From Hoylesella buccalis ATCC 35310 (GTDB taxonomy: Bacteria > Bacteroidota > Bacteroidia > Bacteroidales > Bacteroidaceae), in assembly GCF_025151385.1 (NCBI RefSeq), contig NZ_CP102287.1, forward strand, positions 744,001-808,000: a stretch of 64,000 nt of DNA, read 5' to 3'. The notes below the pieces were generated by a model. It had not been told where the DNA came from and did not search any database. It worked only from the letters and a program-made list of their open reading frames with translations. This document shows, piece by piece, positions 35,723-44,707 of the stretch. How positions within the stretch are numbered: position 1 is the first letter of the stretch; each line of letters begins with the position of its first letter. The position numbers were made by a program, and so were the translations under genes.

Positions 35723-38700
35723 ATGAAAAGCAAACAAGGCAGTAAGCTGTACTTGTGCTTGTGTGTTTCGCTGTTCTCTATCTCTCCCAGTGCGTATGCA
35801 ACGGTGAATACAGGACAGGGGAAGAACACCATTGATAAGGCTGTTCTAAAGAACGAAACACGGCAGTCACTAACCATCAGTGATAAGCAACAAGACAACA
35901 ATCAGCTTGTAAAAGGAACAATTGTCGATGTGAACGGCGAACCCATTATCGGGGCTACCATCAAGGTGGTAGGCAGTAATGAGGGTGCCGTGAGCGATAT
36001 CGATGGTAATTTCCAAATCAATGCACCTTCACAGGGCAAGTTGCAAATATCCTATGTAGGGTACGTAGATCAGGAAATCAACATTCAAGGACGTAAGAAT
36101 CTACAAATCACCCTAAAAGAAGACCAAAAAGTATTGGATGAAGTGGTGGTCATTGGTTATGGCACTACCACAAGACGCAGCATTACGGGTGCGGTTGACC
36201 AGGTGAAAAGCGACATCTTAGAAAACAAGCCTGTGGCTAATGTCACACAAGCTTTGCAAGGTGCTGCGCCCAACTTAATCATTCAACGTAAGAGCTATAA
36301 CCCCAATGGGGAGAACACCAACCTGAACGTGCGCGGTATCAGCACCACCAACAGTAACTCTCCCCTGATTGTTATCGATGGATTGGTGACCAATGAAGGC
36401 AGCTTGAATGACCTGAACCCTAATGACATTGAGAACATCTCCATCTTAAAAGATGCAGGTGCCGCTGCCATCTATGGATCTCGTTCATCCAATGGTGTCA
36501 TCCTGGTAACCACTAAGAAGGGACGAGTTAATGAGCCTACGCGTGTTCGATTGAACACCGCAGTGGGATGGGAAGACCCTGATATTCTGTTTACGCCTGT
36601 AAAAGGTTACCAAAATGCAACGCTAAAGAATCTGGCATTGACCAACTCGGGCATGACACCAGAGTTCACTCCTGAACAGATTCGTGACCTATACGAACAC
36701 AGAGATGAGGAAAACTGGTTCATGAATCAAATCTTCCGTACAGCCTTGCAACAGAGCCATAACTTAAGTGTTTCAGGTGGTAGTCAGAAAACCACTTACA
36801 TGGTAAGTCTGGGTTACTACGATCAGGAAAGCAACTATGTTGGGAATGATGCTTTTGGCATACAACGCTATAACTTACGTTCGAACATTACGACCGAAGT
36901 TGGACGCTTCAAGATTCAGGCCTTGCTGGCCTTTACGCGCAACAATAGCGTGTCGACTACCGGTGGAAGCTTGGAAATTGATGCTACGCGTGTTCCTCCT
37001 TATTATTATAATCAGCTGAAATCTAATGGAAAATATTTGCTCAACAGCTACCTCACCGAGTTTACTCCATTGGGTAACCTTGAGGCTGGAGGAACCAACA
37101 AATACCGCAATAACGATTTTGTAGCCAACCTTAATGCCGAATATAAAATCATTGACGGATTGAAGCTACGTGGCGTTTTTGGCGTTGACGTTGCCGGACA
37201 ATCGCGTTATACCCGCACATTGAGGGTACCTTATTATTATAGTGCCGACCAGGAGAAGCCATCGCGTTACGGTAATGATAAGAACTATACCGAAAACTGG
37301 AATTATGATTCGTACATGATCAACACGCAGTTGTTGCTCGATTATAACAAAAGTTTCGGTGACAACAATGTAAGTGGTTTGTTGGGTGTTACCAATGAGT
37401 CGGAGACAGGTCGCGGAAACCAGGTCAGAATAGACTATGCCAATGCCGATCTGGGTACATCTGCCAGTGACAAGGCAGAGATTACAACCAGTAATGGTTC
37501 TCATGTCTTCCCGGAAGATATGAGAAGAACCAGTATTACATCCGTATTGGGTCGCCTGGCTTATAACTATCGGGAACGTTATTATGCTGAGATTAACTTC
37601 AGATACGACGGCTCTTCCAAGTTCGCCAAAGACTATCGTTGGGGATTTTTCCCATCACTATCCTTGGGATGGAGAATCTCTGATGAACAATGGATGAAGA
37701 GCTATCAAGAGCATGTGGGCGACTTGAAGATTCGAGGGTCTTATGGTGTCCTAGGAAACCAAACCATCGGAATTTATGACCGATACACCATTTACAACAT
37801 GTTCAACAACACCTATGCTTATAACAACAAAGAAGTAACCGGAGCGGGCTTTGTGCTTGGTACCGATAAGCTGAAATGGGAACGGACAAGAACCTTCAAT
37901 ATAGGTTTTGATGCCACATTCTTCAAAAACAACTTGACGGTTTCTTTCGATTACTTCAACAAGCGTACAGTTGACATCTTAATGAAGCCGGTTGTTCCTT
38001 CTGTATACGGAACCGTCCAAAATATGGATAATCTTGGTGAGGTTAGCAACCGCGGATGGGAGCTGGCACTGAACTATCGATTGCAGTCAGGTGATTTCGT
38101 TCATAACTTCATGGCAAATATTGGAGACAACTTCAATAAGTTGGAAAAGTTTCCTAATGAAGAACAAATTACACAGGCCGACGAGATTTATATTCTTAAG
38201 CGTGTAGGTGTACCTTTGGGCTCATATTATGGATATCGCACTGACGGTTTCTTCAAAAGTTATGAAGAGATAGAAGCCTCTGCCCTACCCGTGGGTTTAA
38301 CCGTTCAGCCCGGTGACAATAAATATGTAGACCGCAACAACGATGGCATCATCGACCCTAAAGACCGGTTCATACTGGGTAATGCATTTCCACGCTACAC
38401 CTTCGGTTTCAACTACGCTGTTGCCTGGAAAGGATTCGATTTCAGCCTTTTTGCACAAGGTGTAGGCAAGCGTGACATGGTTGTACGTGGAGAATTGCTC
38501 GAACCCTTCCACTCTAATTACTCGTATGTGATTTTCAAACATCAGCTGGATTATTGGACTCCAACCCATACAGATGCAAAATATCCTCGGTTGAGCGCAC
38601 CGGGATCTACCTCTACAGCCAATAATTTCCGTTTGGGATCAGACATGTACTTGCTCAATGGCGCCTACCTTCGTTTGAAAAACATCACACTGGGTTACAC

Positions 38701-38908
38701 ATTGCCTAAGGCTTGGACAGATAAGATGTCAATGCAGAAACTAAGAGTGTATGTCACTGGGCAAAACCTGTTTACGTTCAGTAGCTGTTCATTCATCGAC
38801 CCAGAGTCTTCTGAGTTCAACAACCAGATGAGAAATGGCGGTGCCAATAGTGGGCGCAACTACCCTACGCTGAAGTATTATGGTTTTGGTTTAGACATTG
38901 AATTCTAA
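35723..38908 (+). CDS. susC: SusC/RagA-family TonB-linked outer-membrane transporter
   Basis: Imports oligosaccharide across the outer membrane with its SusD lid. 1061 residues: signal peptide (about 1-27), a carboxypeptidase-regulatory-like domain at about 70-140 (VKGTIVDVNGEPIIGATIKV), a TonB-box-like stretch (LDEVVVIGYGTTTRRSITGA), a plug domain at about 155-265 (NLNVRGISTTNSNSPLIVID), then a 22-strand-type barrel. The Arg/Asn-rich SRSSNGVILVTTKKG signature is present. It lacks the STN domain that would signal to an anti-sigma factor. It leads the susC-susD-susE-GH76 locus. The ligand is inferred as mannan from GH76. Confidence 0.95.
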   Translation: MKSKQGSKLYLCLCVSLFSISPSAYATVNTGQGKNTIDKAVLKNETRQSLTISDKQQDNNQLVKGTIVDVNGEPIIGATIKVVGSNEGAVSDIDGNFQINAPSQGKLQISYVGYVDQEINIQGRKNLQITLKEDQKVLDEVVVIGYGTTTRRSITGAVDQVKSDILENKPVANVTQALQGAAPNLIIQRKSYNPNGENTNLNVRGISTTNSNSPLIVIDGLVTNEGSLNDLNPNDIENISILKDAGAAAIYGSRSSNGVILVTTKKGRVNEPTRVRLNTAVGWEDPDILFTPVKGYQNATLKNLALTNSGMTPEFTPEQIRDLYEHRDEENWFMNQIFRTALQQSHNLSVSGGSQKTTYMVSLGYYDQESNYVGNDAFGIQRYNLRSNITTEVGRFKIQALLAFTRNNSVSTTGGSLEIDATRVPPYYYNQLKSNGKYLLNSYLTEFTPLGNLEAGGTNKYRNNDFVANLNAEYKIIDGLKLRGVFGVDVAGQSRYTRTLRVPYYYSADQEKPSRYGNDKNYTENWNYDSYMINTQLLLDYNKSFGDNNVSGLLGVTNESETGRGNQVRIDYANADLGTSASDKAEITTSNGSHVFPEDMRRTSITSVLGRLAYNYRERYYAEINFRYDGSSKFAKDYRWGFFPSLSLGWRISDEQWMKSYQEHVGDLKIRGSYGVLGNQTIGIYDRYTIYNMFNNTYAYNNKEVTGAGFVLGTDKLKWERTRTFNIGFDATFFKNNLTVSFDYFNKRTVDILMKPVVPSVYGTVQNMDNLGEVSNRGWELALNYRLQSGDFVHNFMANIGDNFNKLEKFPNEEQITQADEIYILKRVGVPLGSYYGYRTDGFFKSYEEIEASALPVGLTVQPGDNKYVDRNNDGIIDPKDRFILGNAFPRYTFGFNYAVAWKGFDFSLFAQGVGKRDMVVRGELLEPFHSNYSYVIFKHQLDYWTPTHTDAKYPRLSAPGSTSTANNFRLGSDMYLLNGAYLRLKNITLGYTLPKAWTDKMSMQKLRVYVTGQNLFTFSSCSFIDPESSEFNNQMRNGGANSGRNYPTLKYYGFGLDIEF

Positions 38909-38923
38909 TTTGGAGGAACGAAA

Positions 38924-40537
38924 ATGAAGAAAATAAAATATTTGATAACATGCTTTATAGCTGTATTCATACTGGCTGGTTGCAACGGAATGGACAACGA
39001 GCCAACGAACAGCTACACAAACAAATCCTTCTGGACATCCATTGACAAGGCACAGTACATGCTCAATATGGCATACAACCAGTTGTACAGTGCCGGAAAA
39101 ATGTGGCAAGACGAAGCTTTGAGCGACAATGTGTTCCAAGGACGTGGATTCACTGACCAACGAACCATTCGCAATGGTATCGCTGACCCAGCCACATCTA
39201 TCTTTGCCAACGAGTGGAGTAATCTCTATGGCGGTATCAAGACCACACATGTCATCTTGGAAAACATCGATAATTTGGATGCACCGGAAGCAGTGAAGAA
39301 CAACATGAAGGCACAAGCCCGATTCATCCGTGCGTCACTCTTCTTCCGTCTAACTAATTTCTATGGTGACATTCCATTTTTCACCAAAGACATCACGCTG
39401 GAAGAAGCGAATACGATTAGTCGAACACCACGTGCAAAGGTCATCGAATTCATTCATCAAGAACTGGACGACATCTTGCAGTATTTGCCCACCCGTGACC
39501 AACTTTCTGCAGAGGAAAATGGCAAAATCACCCAGGCTGCCGCATTGATGCTCCAAGCACGTGTCTACCTTTATGACAACGACTGGGCCAATGTAGAAAA
39601 GTATACCGGACAAATTATGGATGGAAGTCATGGAACTTACAAATTGTTCCCTAACTTCAGCGGATTGTTTGAAAGTGAGAACGAATACAATGCGGAGGTC
39701 ATTATGGACTGTGCTTATGTTCCCTCTACCCGCACTTGGGGTGAGATGAACGATATGGCTCCACTCTCTAAAGATGCTCGCGTTATCTCTACGGCTCCAA
39801 CACAGGAACTAGTAGACAACTTCATTACACTCGATGGAGATCCTATCAGCAGTTCTAAAACCTACAACGAGGCTCGTCCTTATGTCAATCGCGACCCTCG
39901 TCTCACCGGAACCGTTATCTACGATGGGTACGATTGGAGTGGAAATATCAAGGATGGCTCTGTTGGTGAGATTATCTACACCAATCCGAAGAAGAACACC
40001 CCCGATGGATATAAAGGGCTCACGGGCAACTCTTCGGCAACAGGCTACTATGTTCGAAAATACTACGACAAGCATCATGAAGCAGGTATGGCCTCAGGTT
40101 TAAACATCATTACCATGCGTTATGCCGACGTACTCTTGATGTATGCAGAAGCCATGAACGAACAAGGAAAGATGACTGCCGAGGTTTGGAACAAAACTAT
40201 TCGTCCCATCCGCGAACGTGCCGGCTTCACAAAGCCAAAAGCTCTTAACTTCCCAGCAGAACAGTCACAGGAAGAAATGCGCCAGACGCTGCGCGTAGAA
40301 CGTCGTTCAGAGCTTGCTTTAGAAGGTTTAAGATGGTTTGATATCAAACGATGGAAGGCCGGAACCGAATATCTCAATGGCTACATGCATGGTGCCAGAT
40401 ACGGAACCAACAACACCTACATTCGTTTGGACAATTATCAGTTCCTCGATGCGCGTGACTACCTATGGTCAGTGCCTCAGTCACAGATGGACATCAATCC
40501 AAACTTGAAGCCAAACAACCCCGGATATGCTAACTAA
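38924..40537 (+). CDS. susD: SusD/RagB-family glycan-binding lipoprotein
   Basis: Surface lipoprotein that captures oligosaccharide and closes over SusC. 537 residues. The lipoprotein signal is IAVFILAGC (Cys at about 20). The N-terminal SusD-like domain has tetratricopeptide-type helices (FWTSIDKAQYMLNMAYNQLY), and the conserved RFIRASLFFRLTNFYGDIPF block lies near residue 130. The C-terminal RagB/SusD domain ends with RVERRSELALEGLRWFDIKRW. It starts 15 nt after susC. Confidence 0.95.
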   Translation: MKKIKYLITCFIAVFILAGCNGMDNEPTNSYTNKSFWTSIDKAQYMLNMAYNQLYSAGKMWQDEALSDNVFQGRGFTDQRTIRNGIADPATSIFANEWSNLYGGIKTTHVILENIDNLDAPEAVKNNMKAQARFIRASLFFRLTNFYGDIPFFTKDITLEEANTISRTPRAKVIEFIHQELDDILQYLPTRDQLSAEENGKITQAAALMLQARVYLYDNDWANVEKYTGQIMDGSHGTYKLFPNFSGLFESENEYNAEVIMDCAYVPSTRTWGEMNDMAPLSKDARVISTAPTQELVDNFITLDGDPISSSKTYNEARPYVNRDPRLTGTVIYDGYDWSGNIKDGSVGEIIYTNPKKNTPDGYKGLTGNSSATGYYVRKYYDKHHEAGMASGLNIITMRYADVLLMYAEAMNEQGKMTAEVWNKTIRPIRERAGFTKPKALNFPAEQSQEEMRQTLRVERRSELALEGLRWFDIKRWKAGTEYLNGYMHGARYGTNNTYIRLDNYQFLDARDYLWSVPQSQMDINPNLKPNNPGYAN

Positions 40538-40568
40538 TAACAAGAATAAAGATAATACATACAAAATT

Positions 40569-41729
40569 ATGAAAACAAAAATATTTTCATCCCTGCTTAT
40601 GATCAGTGCCCTTTTTCTTGGCACGTCATGCACAGAAGACATGGAGTATAAAGATGTAAACGTTACAGCTGTCAAACAACTCATGTCGCCAAAAGACGGA
40701 CAGACCGTACAACTGAAAGCTTCTGAAACGGCAACAACCTTCTTTGAATGGTCTTCCGCCTTGGCCGAAGACGGTAACACACCACTGTACGAAGTATTGT
40801 TCGCCAAAGAGGATGGCGATTTCTCAACGCCTGTTTACCGCATTACTTCTGACAACAACGGCTCTCGTAATTATGCAACCATCAGTCATAAGAACCTTGA
40901 TAAGATTGCATCGTTGGCCGGATTGGGAAGTGGTGAGACCGGAACCTTGAAGTGGACGGTTGTATCATCACGTGGCATCAATCAGGTAACCAGTACAAAA
41001 GTGCGCACCATTAAGATCACTCGTCTGTTAGGTTTTGCAGAAATTCCTACGCAACTGTTCATCACCGGCGAAGGTTCTGAAGGCCACAACGACGTGAACA
41101 AGGCATTGGCATTCTCGGCACCGAAGAGTGGTGAATTCGAGATTTTCACCAAATTGGAAGCTGGTAAACCCTATTATTTTATTGACAACAAGAAAGATGA
41201 ACCCCGAAAATTCTTCATTGATGGCGCTACTCTGAAAGAGAGCAATGCTACATTGGGTACGGCTACAGTAGCCGAAACGGGTGTGTATCGCATCAATCTC
41301 GATTTCTCCATCGCAACAGCTAAGCTTTCAAAGGTAGAGAGTGTAGGCTTCTTCTTCAGTCCTAAGAATACTGTAACCATACCTCTAGCATACCAAGGCA
41401 ACGGAACATGGATCGGTTCGGGGGCTACACCGTTCAAACAAGAAGGTTGGGGACGTGATCAACGTTACAAATTTGAAATGGTGCTCGAGAAAGATGGCGT
41501 ACGGTCTACTGTCCATTGGGGTCCTACCAACGCCGGACTTGATAGTGCTCCTGGAGACGCCGAGGCTGATTCATACTACGAAATGAAGGAATACAGACCT
41601 TCACAATGGGATCAGAAGTGGAAGCTTCAAAACAAATTTGACACGGAGAAGACTGGTAACAAGTCAAAGTTTACATTCTACCTTAATGGCGATGGTGCAT
41701 ACCGTCACACTGTAGAGATAGCAAAATAA
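40569..41729 (+). CDS. SusE/SusF-like surface glycan-binding lipoprotein
   Basis: 386 residues from ATG 40569; an upstream in-frame ATG at 40527 overlaps susD. The lipoprotein signal ends in LFLGTSC. The N-terminal half has the SusE fold (LMSPKDGQTVQLKASETATT, FFEWSSALAEDG, YEVLFAKEDGDF), an immunoglobulin-like spacer. The C-terminal part (about 175-386, LFITGEGSEG, GKPYYFIDNKK) resembles the SusE/SusF carbohydrate-binding modules. It probably holds the polysaccharide at the cell surface for the GH76 enzyme. Third gene of the locus. Confidence 0.85.
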   Translation: MKTKIFSSLLMISALFLGTSCTEDMEYKDVNVTAVKQLMSPKDGQTVQLKASETATTFFEWSSALAEDGNTPLYEVLFAKEDGDFSTPVYRITSDNNGSRNYATISHKNLDKIASLAGLGSGETGTLKWTVVSSRGINQVTSTKVRTIKITRLLGFAEIPTQLFITGEGSEGHNDVNKALAFSAPKSGEFEIFTKLEAGKPYYFIDNKKDEPRKFFIDGATLKESNATLGTATVAETGVYRINLDFSIATAKLSKVESVGFFFSPKNTVTIPLAYQGNGTWIGSGATPFKQEGWGRDQRYKFEMVLEKDGVRSTVHWGPTNAGLDSAPGDAEADSYYEMKEYRPSQWDQKWKLQNKFDTEKTGNKSKFTFYLNGDGAYRHTVEIAK

Positions 41730-41737
41730 TGGAAAGA

Positions 41738-41811
41738 GGTAGAGGACGAGCTATTACATTGGTTGACATTCAACCAGCCAACTGCACAAGCTGACAGGCC
41801 CTTCCTCTACC
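41738..41811 (+). other. Nested hairpin between the SusE/F-like gene and GH76
   Basis: GGTAGAGGA (41738-41746) pairs with TCCTCTACC (41803-41811), enclosing a perfect 7-bp hairpin TGGTTGA-cat-TCAACCA (41760-41776). No T run follows, so it is unlikely to be a terminator; it may set relative transcript levels inside the locus. Confidence 0.5.
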
Positions 41812-41839
41812 CCACTCATTGATAATAAATAAGCATAAA

Positions 41840-43006
41840 ATGAAAAAAACATTTCTATATCTATTCCTGTTCGTGTTAGGAGCATCAACCTGGCAGTCAT
41901 GTTCTGACATCGAAGATGAATATACCTATGGGCGTGATCAATATACTATTGATTGGAACGCAGCTGCCGACAGTGCAACGTCATCGCTCATCAAGCATTT
42001 CTGGGATCAGAAAAATCATTATTTTGTATATCACGCCGACCGCTTTGAGCTCGGTCACGATAATAATTACTGGCCACAAGCGCATGCCATGGATGCGGTC
42101 ATCGACGCCTATCTGCGTACGAAAGACGCCAAGTATTCACAATTGTTCGACCAATGGTTCGAAGGTATCAAAGCTGCAAACTTCTCCAATCCCGGACGTA
42201 ATTATCTAAACGACTTTTATGATGATTCCGAATGGATTGCACTCACCATGCTACGCCTCTACGAAGCGACGAAAGATACCAAATATCTCGACGCCACAAA
42301 GGAGCTTTGGACCTGGATCAAAGGCGGATGGAACGAGCTGGGAGAAGGTGGCATCGCCTGGGAACGAAAGAAGAATCAACACAGCAAGAATGCTTGCTCT
42401 AACGGCCCAGCAGCCATTTTGGCAGCTCGGTTATACTGGACAACAAAGGATGAAAATGATTTAAACTGGGCAAGAAAAATCTACGAGTGGGAAAAACAAA
42501 CCCTCTTCAATCAAGCTACAGGTGCCGTTTATGACAACCTGAACACAAAAACAGGCGAACTGAACACCATGACCTTGACCTACAATCAAGGAACGTTCGT
42601 GGGTGCTGCATACGAGTTGTACAAGCTCACTGGCGACGACATTTACTTGAACGATGCCCGCAAAGCGGCTTATTACTGCATCAGCAATGCCTCGATGATT
42701 GATATTGGCAATAATATATTGCGCAACGAGGGCGAAGGCGATGGCGGTTTGTTCAAAGGTATCTTTATGAGATACTTCACACAGTTGGTTTTGGAACCCA
42801 ATTTGAATGCTGCTTATGCCAAGAAATTCACCACATTCTTGGACAACAACGCAGAAGTGTTGTGGCGCAAGGGTGTCAACAAGAAGGTCATGCTCTTTGG
42901 ACCCAACTGGGCTTTGGCTCCAATTGGAACCACACAGCTTACCTCACAAACATCGGGGGCTACCTTGATGGAAATGAGAGCCTATTATGAAAAGAACAAA
43001 AAATAA
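41840..43006 (+). CDS. GH76 endo-alpha-1,6-mannanase lipoprotein
   Basis: 388 residues from ATG 41840. A lipoprotein signal (LFVLGASTWQSC, Cys21) suggests surface display. The (alpha/alpha)6 barrel of GH76 is recognisable, with the catalytic pair Asp128-Asp129 in NDFYDDSEW and conserved blocks GGIAWERK, NACSNGPAAILAARLYW and LTYNQGTFVGAAYEL. Family members cleave the alpha-1,6 backbone of fungal mannan. As the only enzyme in the locus it supports a mannan-fragment target; side-chain GH92 or GH125 enzymes are absent here. The gene is last in the locus; an IS sits in the terminator that follows. Confidence 0.92.
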   Translation: MKKTFLYLFLFVLGASTWQSCSDIEDEYTYGRDQYTIDWNAAADSATSSLIKHFWDQKNHYFVYHADRFELGHDNNYWPQAHAMDAVIDAYLRTKDAKYSQLFDQWFEGIKAANFSNPGRNYLNDFYDDSEWIALTMLRLYEATKDTKYLDATKELWTWIKGGWNELGEGGIAWERKKNQHSKNACSNGPAAILAARLYWTTKDENDLNWARKIYEWEKQTLFNQATGAVYDNLNTKTGELNTMTLTYNQGTFVGAAYELYKLTGDDIYLNDARKAAYYCISNASMIDIGNNILRNEGEGDGGLFKGIFMRYFTQLVLEPNLNAAYAKKFTTFLDNNAEVLWRKGVNKKVMLFGPNWALAPIGTTQLTSQTSGATLMEMRAYYEKNKK

Positions 43007-43008
43007 CG

Positions 43009-43053
43009 CTATAGTTTAGCTTTTTCAGATATTCATATATAGCTAAACCATAG
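43009..43053 (+). repeat. Inverted repeat just after the GH76 gene
   Basis: CTATAGTTTAGCT (43009-43021) pairs with AGCTAAACCATAG (43041-43053) with one mismatch, 19-nt loop. It starts 2 nt past the stop codon and is probably a 3' stabilising or weak terminator stem preceding the main terminator. Confidence 0.5.
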
Positions 43054-43068
43054 AAAGTTATTAACACC

Positions 43069-43098
43069 AAACGGCAGGATGCATGATATCTTGCCGTT
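43069..43098 (+). terminator. Terminator hairpin of the mannan locus, split from its T tract by the IS
   Basis: AAACGGCAGGAT (43069-43080) pairs with ATCTTGCCGTT (43088-43098, plus one T lost to the insertion), 7-nt loop. In the ancestral sequence it ran straight into the T-rich stretch that now follows the right end of the IS at 44464-44475. The remaining hairpin is now followed by the IS end, so its terminator function is probably reduced. Confidence 0.75.
43090..43098. repeat. Left target-site duplication of the IS (CTTGCCGTT)
   Basis: The 9-bp CTTGCCGTT here is repeated exactly at 44457-44465, immediately outside the other IS end, as expected of a recent insertion. Confidence 0.85.
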
Positions 43099-44456
43099 CA
43101 CTACTGTCCACGAAAATCTTTTAATAATCTCTTGAAACGCCTATAAATACAAGCTTGTAGGAGATAAAATAGACTCCCTACTTTTGAAAAGAGTATCTTT
43201 GCCACAAATTACAATTTGAAAGCAGATACTTATGAACAAAGGTCGATACGTATTTTCACAGCTGTGCGACTTTCTGCCGACAGACCATTTCAAATGGTTG
43301 ATAAAAAAGTATGAAGGTAATAAATATGTGAAGAGTTTCACTTGTTGGAATCATCTGATGGTTCTTCTATTTGGTCAGTTGTCTAATCGTGAGGGATTAC
43401 GAGACCTTATTGTAACCATCACTCCGTTCAAGTCAGCGTTCCACCATCTTGGTTTTGGAAAGAATGTCAGTAGAAGCAATTTGAGCAAGGCCAATGAAAT
43501 ACGCGAAGTCAAGATATTCCAAGAGTTTGCAGACAAGATGGTTTCCATAGCAAGAGAGAAACGAGGAGTCGTCAAGGACTTCTTCATATCGAACAATGTC
43601 TATGCGTTTGACTCCTCAACAATATCATTGTGCCTTTCTGTATACTGGTGGACTAAACTGCATCATGGGAAAGGAGGAGTGAAATTGCATGAACTGTATG
43701 ACGTGAAGACAGACATTCCGACATTTTCTGTCATTACAGACGCTTCAGTTCACGATTCTCAAGTGATGGAGCTAATTCCCTATGAGAAAGAGAGTTTCTA
43801 TATATTTGACAGAGCGTATATGGCAACTAGGAAACTTTATATAATAGAAGGAGCAGAAGCTTACTTTGTCGTGAGAGAGAAGCATAAAATGCCGTTTGAG
43901 GTCATAGAGGATAAAGAATACAACAACCCTTCATCTGGAATTATGGCTGACCAAATTATACGTTTCAAGGGATACAAGACTAAGAAGCAATATCCAAATA
44001 AACTTCGACGAGTGGTATTCTATGACTATGATGGTAATAGGACATTTGTATTTTACACGAACAATTTTGAAATTACAGCGGAACAGGTTGCTATGCTTTA
44101 CAAATACAGATGGAGAGTAGAACTGTTCTTCAAATGGCTGAAGCAACATCTGCGCATCAAAGAGTTTTATGGAACCTCGGAGAATGCTGTAAAAATACAA
44201 ATCTATGCAGCTATCATTGCATATTGTCTTGTCGTTATCGTACAAGAATGTATGGGGCTAAAGCTTCAAACCTATGATGTTCTAAGAATTTTAAGCACGG
44301 CATTGTTGACAAAAATGCCATTGTGTGACTTGCTCATTGAACAGAAAGAGGAAGAATTTACTGAAGGAAAAAACCTGCAGCTCTGCCTCAATTTTGATGG
44401 GTAACTATCAATTTGTTACTTTTTGAAATGTTAAAGGGTTTTCGTGGACAGTAGTG
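43099..44456 (+). mobile_element. Complete IS4-family insertion sequence, 1358 bp
   Basis: The ends are inverted: the outer 18 bp are identical (43099-43116 and 44439-44456, CACTACTGTCCACGAAAA), with weaker pairing continuing inward (TTTAA). It is flanked by a 9-bp duplication and contains one intact transposase gene. Intact ends, an open frame and perfect duplications suggest recent movement. It is the only copy in the window. Confidence 0.92.
43232..44404 (+). CDS. IS4-family transposase
   Basis: DDE transposase of 390 residues. The N-terminal region (about 1-75, FSQLCDFLPTDHFKWLIKKY) matches the DUF4372-type domain of this IS4 subgroup. The catalytic core follows: first Asp in VYAFDSSTISLCL (about 128), second Asp in FYIFDRAYMATRKL (about 192), and the Glu inside the IS4 signature Y-2-R-3-E-6-K (YKYRWRVELFFKWLK, near residue 290). 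No frameshift or stop is seen. TAnnTTTG boxes at 43179-43186 and 43194-43201 could drive it. Confidence 0.95.
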   Translation: MNKGRYVFSQLCDFLPTDHFKWLIKKYEGNKYVKSFTCWNHLMVLLFGQLSNREGLRDLIVTITPFKSAFHHLGFGKNVSRSNLSKANEIREVKIFQEFADKMVSIAREKRGVVKDFFISNNVYAFDSSTISLCLSVYWWTKLHHGKGGVKLHELYDVKTDIPTFSVITDASVHDSQVMELIPYEKESFYIFDRAYMATRKLYIIEGAEAYFVVREKHKMPFEVIEDKEYNNPSSGIMADQIIRFKGYKTKKQYPNKLRRVVFYDYDGNRTFVFYTNNFEITAEQVAMLYKYRWRVELFFKWLKQHLRIKEFYGTSENAVKIQIYAAIIAYCLVVIVQECMGLKLQTYDVLRILSTALLTKMPLCDLLIEQKEEEFTEGKNLQLCLNFDG

Positions 44457-44465
44457 CTTGCCGTT
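44457..44465. repeat. Right target-site duplication of the IS (CTTGCCGTT)
   Basis: Exact copy of 43090-43098. It is followed by TTTATATTTC, the T tract of the interrupted terminator. Confidence 0.85.
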
Positions 44466-44491
44466 TTTATATTTCTTATGACTGCCAATAG

Positions 44492-44581
44492 CATTGAGTT
44501 TGGCCTCCAAAGTCAATGCTTTTCAAGGTCAAACTCATTGACTTTACACGCCAATCTACATGCTATTGAAAAGATGTGGAT
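44492..44581 (+). repeat. Fragment D: four units of the 22-bp-period repeat
   Basis: CATTGAGTTT at 44492, CAATGCTTTT at 44514, CATTGACTTT at 44536 and CATGCTATTG at 44559 are spaced 22, 22 and 23 bp. The third unit (CATTGACTTTACACGCCAAT) resembles the CATGCTTTTACCGCCCAAT units of copy A. The left and right ends and the hairpin of the full element are missing. Confidence 0.6.
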
Positions 44582-44657
44582 GACAGGCTTGATACGAACA
44601 TGAAATTTGAGATGATTAGCCGGTTCAATTGTTCTTCAAGAAAATATTGTCAAATTG

Positions 44658-44689
44658 TTTGGACAATTACAGATTTTAGCTTAATTTTA
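44658..44689 (+). promoter_or_regulatory. Promoter of rlmD-ansA
   Basis: TTTG at 44658-44661, a 20-bp spacer and TAATTTTA at 44682-44689, one base off the -7 consensus. The leader is about 15 nt to ATG 44708. Confidence 0.55.
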
Positions 44690-44707
44690 CCAACCAAAAC
44701 AAGCAAG

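Noticed and set aside
34715..43053. The inverted repeats at 34715-34805 and 43009-43053 as ends of one large mobile unit carrying the mannan locus
   Set aside because: They share only a short TTTAGC/GCTAAA core, each is internally paired rather than paired with the other, and no integrase or target duplication was found.
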